Shown: piece after piece, positions 1 through 7,853 of the stretch
Layout of the letters: every line of letters begins with the position of its first letter
Position numbering within the stretch: the stretch's first letter is position 1
Assembly (NCBI RefSeq): GCF_024498135.1
Contig: NZ_JANHOH010000003.1
Span: 247,428-311,427, forward strand
Length of the DNA stretch: 64,000 nt
Source of the DNA: Mucilaginibacter aquariorum
GTDB taxonomy: Bacteria > Bacteroidota > Bacteroidia > Sphingobacteriales > Sphingobacteriaceae
Direction of reading: 5' to 3'
The notes under the pieces: generated by a model
Databases searched by the model: none
Told to the model about the DNA's origin: nothing
Seen by the model: only the letters and a program-made list of their open reading frames with translations
Made by a program: the position numbers and the translations under genes

Positions 1-1517
1 TGAACAGAACCAAAACAGGCTTTATCCCTACAGAAGATCAGGGCTTTGTGGCCATAGCGGTTTCAACCCCATCCGGTACTTCGTTAAGCGGTACTAACAA
101 GATCTTCAAACAAGCCGAAGATCAGTTGAAAACTTTACCATCAGCAAGGTTCGTTACCGCATTATCCGGTTTCAACTTCTTAACACAGTCAAGCAGTCCA
201 TCTGCGGGTGTTATATTCCTGTTGTTAAAACCTACCGACGAGCGTGGCGCTGTAAAAAACATTGATGAGATCCAAAACATAGTAAGGGGCAAATTAGGTG
301 CCGTACCGGGTGGTACATTCTTCGTGTTCAGTTTCCCAACCGTTCCGGGATTTAGTAACGTGGAAGCGTTGGATGTGATGCTGCAGGACAGGACTAACGG
401 CAAACTGGATAAGTTTAGCGGTATTGCCAATAACTTTATTGCCAAGCTAATGCAGAAACCGGCAGTTGCTTATGCCTTTACATCATACAAAGCCGACTAC
501 CCTCAATTACAATTAGAAATTGACGACGAAAAGGCTAACCAGTTAGGTGTAAATGTGAAGGACATCCTATCAACCATGCAGGCTTACTTTGGTACCGCAC
601 AGGCTTCGGACTTTAACCGCTTTGGTAAATATTACCGTGTGGTGGTACAGGCTGATATTGCCGACCGTACCGATCCGAAAACTATTGACCGCGTGTTTGT
701 AAAAAATAAAGCAGGCGAAACCGTGCCTATTAACACCCTGGTTAAACTAACCCGTGTGTATGGTTCTGAAACCGCGTCACGTTATAACCTGTTTAACTCT
801 ATCCAGATAAATGCTATTCCTAAACCGGGTTATAGCTCGGGTGATGCCATAAAGGCCATAGAGGAAACAGCAAAAGAGCAATTGCCGCAAGGTTTTGCAT
901 ACGAGTTCTCGGGCCAAACCCGTGAAGAGATCTCGTCAGGCGGTCAGTCTACCGTTGTGTTCCTGTTATGTTTGGTGTTTGTATACTTCCTGTTATCGGC
1001 ACAATACGAAAGTTATATCCTGCCATTGGCGGTTATACTTTCTATCCCTACCGGTTTATTTGGTGTGTTTGCTGTACTGGGCATAACCGGTATCGAAAAC
1101 AACATCTACGTACAGGTAGCGCTGATCATGCTCATCGGTTTGCTGGCAAAAAATGCCATCCTTATTGTAGAGTTCGCGGTGCAGAAACGAAGGGCTGGCT
1201 TAAGCCTGGTTAATGCAGCCGTTGAAGCAGCAAGGCTAAGGATACGCCCAATTGTGATGACATCGCTGGCCTTCGTATTCGGTTTATTCCCGATGAGTAT
1301 TGCCACCGGTCCATCTGCACAGGGTAACCACTCTATTAGTATTGGTGCCGCGGGCGGTATGGTGTCTGGAGTAATATTGGGCTTATTGATAATCCCTGTT
1401 CTGTTTGTGATCTTCCAGCATCTGCAGGAAAAAATTACAGGCGTGCCGCTTTCAAGGCACCTGGATAAAAATTACAACCCGGACGCCCAACCTGCGCAAG
1501 CAATAGAAGCACACTAA
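1..1517 (+). CDS. RND efflux transporter inner-membrane subunit, C-terminal part (5' end outside window)
   Basis: Proton-driven RND pump of the hydrophobe/amphiphile (HAE1, AcrB-like) family, cut by the window edge: the reading frame is open from base 3 and about 504 residues are visible, roughly the C-terminal half. Family marks are FIPTEDQGF at the very start, the porter-domain stretch, AQYESYILPLAVILSIP in the membrane part, and GLLAKNAILIVEFA, a conserved RND segment. The last five or so transmembrane helices end near residue 470, followed by a short polar tail. A TolC-like outer-membrane channel gene follows 71 bases downstream on the same strand, the usual order for a tripartite pump; the membrane-fusion subunit should lie to the left. 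The substrate cannot be told from sequence. Confidence 0.95.
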   Translation, partial: NRTKTGFIPTEDQGFVAIAVSTPSGTSLSGTNKIFKQAEDQLKTLPSARFVTALSGFNFLTQSSSPSAGVIFLLLKPTDERGAVKNIDEIQNIVRGKLGAVPGGTFFVFSFPTVPGFSNVEALDVMLQDRTNGKLDKFSGIANNFIAKLMQKPAVAYAFTSYKADYPQLQLEIDDEKANQLGVNVKDILSTMQAYFGTAQASDFNRFGKYYRVVVQADIADRTDPKTIDRVFVKNKAGETVPINTLVKLTRVYGSETASRYNLFNSIQINAIPKPGYSSGDAIKAIEETAKEQLPQGFAYEFSGQTREEISSGGQSTVVFLLCLVFVYFLLSAQYESYILPLAVILSIPTGLFGVFAVLGITGIENNIYVQVALIMLIGLLAKNAILIVEFAVQKRRAGLSLVNAAVEAARLRIRPIVMTSLAFVFGLFPMSIATGPSAQGNHSISIGAAGGMVSGVILGLLIIPVLFVIFQHLQEKITGVPLSRHLDKNYNPDAQPAQAIEAH

Positions 1518-1588
1518 TTGCCTCGCCCTGCCCTCTCCAATGGAGAGGGTTGGGTAAGGCTCTAACAAAACATTAATCACACAACACA

Positions 1589-3004
1589 ATGAAAAGATAT
1601 ATCAATACATTCGCCTTTATGCTCTTATTAGCATTAAGCGCATGTAAAGTTTCAAAAGATATTGAAACACCCAAACCTGCATTGCCTGTTGCTTTCAGGA
1701 ATGCACCTACAGCAAGCGATACCACAAGTATTGCTGATATACAATGGAAAAACTTCTTTACCGAAGCTACCCTGCAAAAACTGATTGACAGCGCCATCGT
1801 TAATAATTACGATATGCAGATAGCTGTTAAGAACATAGAAGCATCGCAGTTATTGTTTAAACAGGTAAAATGGAACTATACACCACAGGTAAACCTGAAT
1901 GTAACCGCAAGCACCAATCGCCCGTCAGACAATAGTTTGAATGGTTTAAGCCTGAGCACTTTTGGGGTAGGCACAAAACACATCGAAGATTACTCTGCCA
2001 ACCTTGGCCTTTCATGGGAGGCTGATATCTGGGGTAAAATTCGTAACCAAAGCAAAACTGCTTTGGCTCAATACCTGCAAACTAATGAGGCTAAAAAAGC
2101 GATCCAGACTAACATCGTAGCAGGCGTATCACAAGGTTATTATAACCTGCTGATGCTTGACGAACAGCTAACCATCGCCCAAAAGAATGTAAAATTGAAT
2201 GATAGTACTTTGCGCATTATCCGTTTACAATACGATGCCGGGCAGGTAACTTCATTAGCTGTACAACAAGCCGAGGCACAACGCCTGGCAGCCGCACAAT
2301 TGGTACCTCAGTTTGAACAGAATATCACTATACAGGAAAATGCCCTGCGTATCCTTACCGGCGCATTGCCAGACAGGATTGAACGCAGCAATACCTTAAG
2401 TAACATTCAGATCACCGAGAACCTGCCATCTGGCTTACCATCAGCAATTGTTAGCCGCAGGCCCGACGTAAAATCGGCCGAACTGGCCCTGAATATTGCC
2501 AATGCACAGGTAGGTATCGCTAAAGCAAACATGTATCCATCATTAACTATTACAGCTTCGGGTGGTGTAAATTCATTTAAAGCAAGTAATTGGTTTAATA
2601 TCCCTGCATCTTTATTCGGTACAGTTGCCGGTGGCATTACACAGCCCTTGTTTAACCGCAAAAAACTGAAAACCCAATTCGAGGTTGCTAAGGTTGATCG
2701 CGAGAAAACAGTATTGCAGTTCCGCCAGTCGGTATTAAATGCGGTTGGTGAAGTATCTGATGCTTTGGTAACAATTGAAAAACTAAAAACACAGCAAGCT
2801 ATTGCAGCAAACAGGGTAACTACATTGCAACAAGCTACCGGCAATGCCAATCTGTTATTCAGAAACGGTTTGGCTACTTACCTTGAGGTTATCACCGCAC
2901 AAGGTAACGTACTACAAAGCGAACTTGAAGTGGCTTCCATCAAACGTGCGCAGTTAAGCGCCGTATCTAACCTTTACCGCTCATTAGGTGGTGGTTGGAA
3001 ATAA
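1589..3004 (+). CDS. TolC/OprM-type outer-membrane efflux lipoprotein (NodT family)
   Basis: Outer-membrane channel of the tripartite RND pump, 471 residues, the usual length. The N-terminus is a lipoprotein signal with the lipobox LSAC (Cys19), as in OprM/NodT-type channels. Two outer-membrane-efflux repeats cover about residues 60-250 and 270-465, rich in Gln/Ala helices, with the typical RRPDVKSAELAL segment near the start of the second repeat and ending LYRSLGGGWK, characteristic of the family. It follows the RND gene and probably shares its transcript. A strong hairpin terminator lies 25 bases after the stop. Confidence 0.95.
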   Translation: MKRYINTFAFMLLLALSACKVSKDIETPKPALPVAFRNAPTASDTTSIADIQWKNFFTEATLQKLIDSAIVNNYDMQIAVKNIEASQLLFKQVKWNYTPQVNLNVTASTNRPSDNSLNGLSLSTFGVGTKHIEDYSANLGLSWEADIWGKIRNQSKTALAQYLQTNEAKKAIQTNIVAGVSQGYYNLLMLDEQLTIAQKNVKLNDSTLRIIRLQYDAGQVTSLAVQQAEAQRLAAAQLVPQFEQNITIQENALRILTGALPDRIERSNTLSNIQITENLPSGLPSAIVSRRPDVKSAELALNIANAQVGIAKANMYPSLTITASGGVNSFKASNWFNIPASLFGTVAGGITQPLFNRKKLKTQFEVAKVDREKTVLQFRQSVLNAVGEVSDALVTIEKLKTQQAIAANRVTTLQQATGNANLLFRNGLATYLEVITAQGNVLQSELEVASIKRAQLSAVSNLYRSLGGGWK

Positions 3005-3027
3005 GAACTAAAGATGAGTGATGAGTG

Positions 3028-3066
3028 AAAAGCCGCTCCTTCGATTTTCGAAGGGCGGCTTTTTTA
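3028..3066 (+). terminator. Rho-independent terminator of the efflux operon
   Basis: GC-rich hairpin (arms GCCGCTCCTTCG and CGAAGGGCGGC with one bulged base, loop ATTTT) followed by six T. A-rich sequence on the other side means it can also stop the convergent ClC gene, whose stop codon is at 3077. Confidence 0.85.
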
Positions 3067-3076
3067 TGAAATTGAA

Positions 3077-4969
3077 TTACGCCTTATTGTCCTCGTTATT
3101 CAAATTAATAAGCTTCTTACCACGTATAACCATCTTCATGCGCTGGCGTTTAAGGGATATCTTTGTATGCAGGTTTTCGTTTTTGCTGATATTGGTTTGA
3201 TAAGCCTTTATGATATCCTTATACGTTAACACACCTATTACTTTACCATCCTTACCGGCAGACAAGATCGGCACTATCTCCGTATTGTTTTTCGACATGC
3301 TTTCTACCGCGCGATGAAGCGTATCGTTACTTTTAATGGTAGTGCCATGCAGCGGAGCTACCAGATCGCTCAATTTCGCAGTGGCATCCATGTCGCCGTT
3401 GTATATGTCGGTTATTTTTAGCGTTCCGCTATAATTTTCATTGTTATCTATTAAAATAAAGTAATTATCGGCTACCTTATTTTTGCTCAGCCAGTTTTTT
3501 ACTTCTTTAATAGTACTATCGGCGCTCAATACAATCGCATCGTCGTTTATCACATCAGATACAAACATTTTTTGCAGGATATCCGGCTCAAATGAATCGG
3601 GTGTTGAAATCCCACGACGGGCTATCTTTTCGGTCATGATGGTGTTTTCCATCAAAAAGAATGATACAATGTAAGCGGCAGTACAAGCACCCAACAAAGG
3701 CAGCAAAGCATGCGATTGCAAGGTAGCTTCCAGCGCGAATACAATACTGGTGATGAACGCCCTTGACGCCCCGGCAAACATAGCCGACATGCCAATTAAT
3801 GCGGCCATTGGCAAGGTAATACCCGCATCAGGGAAGTAGGATAATATTATTGAACCGATAATTGCACCCGAAGCGCCACCTATGGTTAACAAAGGCGCCA
3901 GCGTACCGCCTGATGTACCGCTGCCCAGGGCAATAGCCCACGACAAAAATTTAAACAGGCATAAACTAACTATAAGCGTTAAAGGCCAGGTCCCCGATAA
4001 AATACCGGTAATATTATCATACCCTACACCAAGCGTATGCGGCGCAAAGTAGCCAATAACACCAACTGCTAAACCACCTATAGCCGGCCACCACATCCAA
4101 TGGATGGGCAGTTTTTCAAAAGCATCTTCAATAAAATAAACAATTTTGGTAATACCTAATGATAGCAACCCTATTAAAAGCCCCATAAAGCTATAAATAC
4201 CAAGCGCCAGGTTTGATGGTATGGCCAGATCTGGCATTGGGAACACCGGCCCCGATTCAAATAATAAATGATGGCCCGCCGCGCCTGTTATACAAGCCAG
4301 CGCTACCGGTAGTATTGATTTCGGCGAAAACTCGAACAATAAAAGTTCTATCGCCAGAAATATAGCGGCTATTGGTGTACCAAATATGGCCGACATACCC
4401 GCTGTTGCGCCTGCGGCCAAAATAATTTTACGCTCGTTTGCCGTAACTTTAAATAGCTGCCCCAGGGTTGAGCCTAAAGCACCGCCCGTTGCAATAATAG
4501 GCCCCTCAGCGCCAAACGGCCCACCCGTACCTATAGCAATGGCCGATGATACGGGCTTTAAAAAGGTAATGGATGGTTTAATATTACTCTCGTTAACCAA
4601 TATCTGCTCCATAGCCTCGGGTATGCCGTGGCCGCGTATGGCTTTTGAACCATATAAGGCCATAAAGCCTACAATTACCCCGCCTATTGCCGGTATTGCA
4701 ATTACCCACATACCCAAATTATTAGCTGCCGGGCTATGAAAGGCAACACTAAGCTGGCCATAAAAGGCAATATTGGTTACCACGTTAATAAGCGAAACCA
4801 GCACTTTGGCAATTAAACTTATAGCAACAGCTACACCAACGGCGTATACACAAATGCGTAAAAGCCTTGCCTTTAAAAAGGTCGATTTTTTTACCGGGTC
4901 TGTGTCGTCATCAAGCTGGGTTAATAGTGGAGAAATGGGGATACCGTTCTTAAGATTACTTTTTTTCAT
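3077..4969 (-). CDS. ClC-family chloride channel/antiporter with C-terminal CBS pair
   Basis: Integral membrane ClC protein of 630 residues. Visible signatures are GHGIPEA (about residue 113; equivalent to GSGIP), GGPFGAEGP (about 150) with the gating glutamate present, and SGGTLAP, the third anion-binding stretch. Two CBS domains fill roughly residues 470-620 and usually sense adenine nucleotides. I place the start at the ATG at 4969 (MKKSNLKNG) because an in-frame upstream ATG at 5026 would add 19 residues of unusual sequence; neither has a clear ribosome-binding site. Whether it is a channel or a H+/Cl- exchanger cannot be decided here. It is convergent with the efflux operon. Confidence 0.93.
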   Translation of the reverse strand: MKKSNLKNGIPISPLLTQLDDDTDPVKKSTFLKARLLRICVYAVGVAVAISLIAKVLVSLINVVTNIAFYGQLSVAFHSPAANNLGMWVIAIPAIGGVIVGFMALYGSKAIRGHGIPEAMEQILVNESNIKPSITFLKPVSSAIAIGTGGPFGAEGPIIATGGALGSTLGQLFKVTANERKIILAAGATAGMSAIFGTPIAAIFLAIELLLFEFSPKSILPVALACITGAAGHHLLFESGPVFPMPDLAIPSNLALGIYSFMGLLIGLLSLGITKIVYFIEDAFEKLPIHWMWWPAIGGLAVGVIGYFAPHTLGVGYDNITGILSGTWPLTLIVSLCLFKFLSWAIALGSGTSGGTLAPLLTIGGASGAIIGSIILSYFPDAGITLPMAALIGMSAMFAGASRAFITSIVFALEATLQSHALLPLLGACTAAYIVSFFLMENTIMTEKIARRGISTPDSFEPDILQKMFVSDVINDDAIVLSADSTIKEVKNWLSKNKVADNYFILIDNNENYSGTLKITDIYNGDMDATAKLSDLVAPLHGTTIKSNDTLHRAVESMSKNNTEIVPILSAGKDGKVIGVLTYKDIIKAYQTNISKNENLHTKISLKRQRMKMVIRGKKLINLNNEDNKA

Positions 4970-5061
4970 AAAAAATACACAATTCAAATGCCTCAGTATT
5001 GTTTTCACAAGCAAACATGAGGCCATGTTAAAACAAATTTGATTTTTTTATTGTTTTAACA

Positions 5062-5091
5062 ATATATTTGCAAATATATAAGTTAAATTTG
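5062..5091 (+). promoter_or_regulatory. Perfect 18-bp palindrome and -7 type promoter motifs
   Basis: Bases 5062-5079 form a perfect palindrome (ATATATTTG and its complement), and TATATTTG (5063-5070) and TAAATTTG (5084-5091) both match the Bacteroidota -7 consensus TAnnTTTG. A TTTG lies at 5038-5041. A smaller inverted repeat, ATTGTT-TT-AACAAT, lies at 5050-5063. The site is between divergent genes (ClC to the left, small membrane protein to the right), so a dimeric regulator could act on both. The regulator is unknown. Confidence 0.5.
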
Positions 5092-5119
5092 TAAACTAAA
5101 ACATTGTTAATACAAGATT

Positions 5120-5353
5120 ATGAGAAATTCAGGTAAAGTACTTATCGCGCTTGGTGTAGTTATTATGCTAATTGGTTGCTACATCTTCAGGAACCTTAAC
5201 CATGTAAGCGCTGTCGATTCGCATTCATGGACCATTAATTTGAATGGTATCAATTCTTTTCCCTGGGTAATATTCAGCGGTTTTGTTATATTTATGGTAG
5301 GTATATCTTTTGTTATCGCCACTACTAAAGAGATCCACCAAAGGATAAGCTAA
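5120..5353 (+). CDS. Small two-helix membrane protein, function unknown
   Basis: 77 residues with two hydrophobic segments (about residues 8-25 and 46-66) separated by a polar loop containing several Ser/His/Asn. No family recognised. It starts at an ATG preceded by an AT-rich promoter-like region with TAnnTTTG motifs and ends 22 bases before a DoxX gene on the same strand, so the two are probably cotranscribed. Its size and hydrophobicity suggest an inner-membrane protein, nothing more. Confidence 0.7.
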   Translation: MRNSGKVLIALGVVIMLIGCYIFRNLNHVSAVDSHSWTINLNGINSFPWVIFSGFVIFMVGISFVIATTKEIHQRIS

Positions 5354-5375
5354 ACCGTATTTAAAGCTGTAATGT

Positions 5376-5831
5376 ATGAGCGTAGTTACCAAAATTGAAA
5401 AATGGGGAGACAGGCACCACCCTGCCGTTTTAGATTTATTACGCATAATGCTGGGGATATTCCTGTTTTTAAAAGGACTTAGCTTTATGGAAAACATGAG
5501 CTATTTGAGGTGGATAATTGAAGACCAGCAACTGTTAAATTTATCCCCCTTTTTTCTTAAGGCTGTTATGTACTATGTAACTTTCGTTCACATGGCTGGT
5601 GGCATACTCATTACCCTTGGCCTGCTTACGCGTTTATCCTCGCTTTTACAGCTACCCATTGTTATTTCGGCACTGTTCTTAATTAACATATTTCGTTCCG
5701 AGCCCAATAACGATCTGTGGCTCTCCATTTTTGCTTGTGTGCTGCTTATCATTTTCTCACTCATTGGTTCGGGGCCGTTATCGCTTAATAACCTGTTGTC
5801 GTTAAAAGAGCAAGATAATACCAAGGGTTAA
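5376..5831 (+). CDS. DoxX family membrane protein
   Basis: 151 residues with four predicted membrane helices (about 20-40, 60-82, 90-110, 115-135) and the DoxX-type opening HHPAVLDLLRIMLGIFLFLKG, plus a MAGGILITLGLLTRL stretch. DoxX-like proteins are small quinone-related or thiosulfate:quinone oxidoreductase-like membrane proteins, but most members have no demonstrated role. It lies between a small membrane protein and a Crp/Fnr regulator, all on the plus strand with short gaps, and cytochrome bd genes follow further on, consistent with a respiration-related neighbourhood. Confidence 0.85.
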   Translation: MSVVTKIEKWGDRHHPAVLDLLRIMLGIFLFLKGLSFMENMSYLRWIIEDQQLLNLSPFFLKAVMYYVTFVHMAGGILITLGLLTRLSSLLQLPIVISALFLINIFRSEPNNDLWLSIFACVLLIIFSLIGSGPLSLNNLLSLKEQDNTKG

Positions 5832-5892
5832 GCATTACTGTTAAAAGTATGCTGTTCTTTGCTAATATTGCAGCCGCAACGTTTTGTAAATA

Positions 5893-6597
5893 ATGAAGGA
5901 AACTAAAAACACCTGTAATTTAAATAATTGCTTTTTGTGCACGCATAGCGTTAAAGACTGGATACCGGCAATTGGTGCGCACAAAACAAACTTTATTGTA
6001 AAAAAGGGAGAAAGTATCTTCAAAGAAGGCGACCCGGTTAAGGGTATTTATTTTGTGTATACCGGTAAGGTTAAAGTACATAAACGCTGGAATACCGATA
6101 AAGAGCTTATTATCCGTTTTGCCCAATCGGGCGATATATTGGGGCACATGGGGCTGGGTAACAATCCTGTTTATCCGGTAGCAACTACTGCTTTAGAACC
6201 AACAACCCTTTGTTATATTGATCTTTCTTTTTTTGAATCCACCCTTAACGTGAACCATAAGTTTACCTATGCCTTAATGAAGTTTTTTGCCGATGAGCTG
6301 CAAAAATCAGAAAAGCGGATGCGTAACCTGGTGCACATGCCGGTTAAAGAGCGTATTGCCCTGGCAATGCTTAACCTTAAAAGCTTATTTGGCTCCGACG
6401 ACGCAGGCGCTATAAATATCGAGCTTACCCGGCAGGACCTGTCAAGCTACGCGGCGGTATCATACGAAACGTGGTTCAAAGTAACTCAGGATTTTATCCA
6501 GGAAAACCTGATATCCGTAAGCGGTAAAAGCATCACCATTTTAAATGAACCGGTTTTGCAAAAACTGGTTAACGATGCCAACGAGGGGTTTGAGTAA
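5893..6597 (+). CDS. Crp/Fnr family transcription regulator, possibly Fe-S (FNR-like)
   Basis: 234 residues: an N-terminal cysteine patch, a cyclic-nucleotide-binding-like beta roll (about 30-140, with KGESIFKEGDPVKGIYFV), a dimer helix and a winged HTH (about 155-230). Cysteines at positions 8, 13 and 16 plus Cys107 in the beta roll resemble the four cluster ligands of FNR (three near the N-terminus and one about 90 residues on), so an oxygen-labile [4Fe-4S] cluster is possible. That is inference; cysteine spacing differs from E. coli FNR. The downstream cydAB genes, classic FNR targets, fit an oxygen-responsive role. Confidence 0.9.
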   Translation: MKETKNTCNLNNCFLCTHSVKDWIPAIGAHKTNFIVKKGESIFKEGDPVKGIYFVYTGKVKVHKRWNTDKELIIRFAQSGDILGHMGLGNNPVYPVATTALEPTTLCYIDLSFFESTLNVNHKFTYALMKFFADELQKSEKRMRNLVHMPVKERIALAMLNLKSLFGSDDAGAINIELTRQDLSSYAAVSYETWFKVTQDFIQENLISVSGKSITILNEPVLQKLVNDANEGFE

Positions 6598-6602
6598 ATA
6601 AG

Positions 6603-6688
6603 TATGGGCGTTGCCTGCGGCCGGGCTCTCCGCTCATACTGCACAAGCCTTAACCACGGGCCGGTATCCGCTTTTATCCCTAACGCAA
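6603..6688. repeat. Dispersed repeat R1, copy 1
   Basis: 86-bp segment matched in the same register by 48663-48748, about 72 of 86 bases identical by eye. It includes a region in which the GGGC..GCTCATACTGCACA and GGCCGGTATCCG blocks are the best conserved. It happens to be open in one frame and could be mistaken for the start of a gene. Confidence 0.8.
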
Positions 6689-6795
6689 ACCCTGATTATA
6701 AGGATACACTGCAGCACAGTCATCTCTCATCTATTCATGATATTTACTGGCATTATAAACTAACCACTTACTTTAGCCTGCCGATTACAACCCGC

Positions 6796-7047
6796 ATGAA
6801 AAAACTATTCATCATCCTTTGCCTTATTATCCCCTATTTCGCGCAAGCACAAACCACTGCACAACCACAATGGAAAACGCATTGGATAGGCACAGCAAAC
6901 AGCCCCGATACAGCGATTAACACCTGGCTGGCTTATCGCAAACAAATAGATCTGAAACAAGTCCGCAAATGCTGATACAGGCGATAAGGATGACCATATC
7001 AGGTTTAAAGTAGCTTCGGGTAAGTGGAAATTTAGGGCGGTGAAGTA
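6796..7047 (+). pseudogene. Remnant of a secreted glycoside hydrolase (alpha-L-rhamnosidase/GH78-like), internally deleted
   Basis: The reading frame from ATG 6796 gives a clean signal peptide (MKKLFIILCLIIPYFAQAQ) and then WKTHWIGTANSPDTAINTWL, the kind of sequence that opens alpha-L-rhamnosidases and related sugar-binding hydrolases, but it stops at 6975 after 59 residues. From about 6967, a different frame reads DKDDHIRFKVASGKWKFRAV and a stop at 7045-7047; a (F)KVASGKY/WxF tail is typical of the extreme C-terminus of such enzymes. So both gene ends survive with the ~700-1000-residue middle deleted and a frame change at the junction. The family is inferred from short stretches. Confidence 0.6.
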
Positions 7048-7059
7048 AGATATATTTCT

Positions 7060-7129
7060 GTCAGTCTGAGCTTGTCGAAGACCTAAACGCCTTGTAAAGC
7101 GACTAATGGTTCGACAAGCTCACCATGAC
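7060..7129. repeat. REP-like inverted repeat (AGCTTGTCGAA type)
   Basis: Left arm GTCAGTCTGAGCTTGTCGAA and right arm TTCGACAAGCTCACCATGAC are imperfect inverted copies separated by about 28 bases. This is the widespread GAGCTTGTCGAA class of REP-like element. It sits in the gap between the glycosidase remnant and the next gene. Confidence 0.75.
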
Positions 7130-7261
7130 ATTCTGCTTTTCTCCCTTGTTGGTGTTGTCACCAACGGCGGAAGAATTTTAAGGCAGTGAAGTAAAAGAGA
7201 CGCTATTCTACCTTTTATGACAGGGAATAAATACGTAAATTCGCTTTAAAGATTTACCGCC

Positions 7262-7570
7262 ATGAAAACAGATTACGGAACCCTATCGCAAACCATAAAT
7301 GGTTTAAAAGAAGAAGGATATACCCTCGATTTTAATATACAGGAAGATTGCCTTGTTTGTCACCACAGCAATACAGAACTATCACCCGATGATTTTGAGA
7401 TTGATGCGGTGTTCCGTTTTGAAGGAGAATCCAACCCGGATGATGAAGAAATATTATATGCCATATCCTCCACTAAAAATAATGTAAAGGGGCTGCTGGT
7501 AAATGGTTACGGCATCTCTAACGATGCTACATCAGCAGCGCTGGTGCAAAAGCTAAATACACATTCGTAA
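7262..7570 (+). CDS. Conserved small protein, function unknown
   Basis: 102 residues, acidic, no signal or membrane segment. Recognisable blocks are LKEEGYTLDFN, LSPDDFEIDAVFRFEGESNPDDEEILYAISS and KGLLVNGYG. I recognise this as a small soluble family common in Bacteroidota genomes, but I know of no established function; names that link it to nucleotide synthesis should not be trusted on sequence alone. It stands alone between repeat elements. Confidence 0.75.
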   Translation: MKTDYGTLSQTINGLKEEGYTLDFNIQEDCLVCHHSNTELSPDDFEIDAVFRFEGESNPDDEEILYAISSTKNNVKGLLVNGYGISNDATSAALVQKLNTHS

Positions 7571-7616
7571 CCATCCTATCATATCCTTTCGCCTCATTCG
7601 AAATAGCATTTTTATG

Positions 7617-7714
7617 CTTGTCATGTTGAACGTAGTGAAACATCTAATCGCCGATATGCTATCCGATAAGCAAAGTTCGCTAATAGATCCTTCGCGGTCG
7701 CTCAGGATGACAAG
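7617..7714. repeat. Dispersed REP-like repeat R3, copy 1 (GTCATGTTGAACG..CTCAGGATGAC)
   Basis: 98-bp element with imperfect inverted ends (GTCATGTTGAACGTAGTGAA and CTCAGGATGAC). A close second copy is at 48757-48855; GCAAAGTTCGCTAATAGATC is identical in both. It occupies most of the gap between the small protein gene and cydA. Confidence 0.85.
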
Positions 7715-7791
7715 ACGTACTGAAGATTTATACTCAATAATTCCCAAAAATCCAATAATATACCGGCTTTTTGTTTAATTATTATTCGTTC

Positions 7792-7816
7792 TAAATTGCT
7801 AAAAATGTGCAATTTA
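7792..7816. promoter_or_regulatory. Inverted repeat upstream of cydA
   Basis: TAAATTGC (7792-7799) and GCAATTTA (7809-7816) form a perfect 8-bp inverted repeat with 9 bases between, about 40 bases before the cydA ATG. A TAAACTTG at 7840-7847 resembles the -7 promoter box. It could be an operator for the bd oxidase, but this is inference. Confidence 0.45.
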
Positions 7817-7853
7817 TATAGTTAAGCATTAGTATAGTACTTAAACTTGCACT

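Noticed and set aside
895..1306. Overlapping frames within the RND gene
   Set aside because: Shadows of the real coding frame, no support on either strand.
6604..6975. A 123-codon frame covering the whole stretch as one gene
   Set aside because: Its first 64 codons lie in dispersed repeat R1, which also occurs at 48663; only the part after ATG 6796 resembles a protein, and that is a broken remnant.
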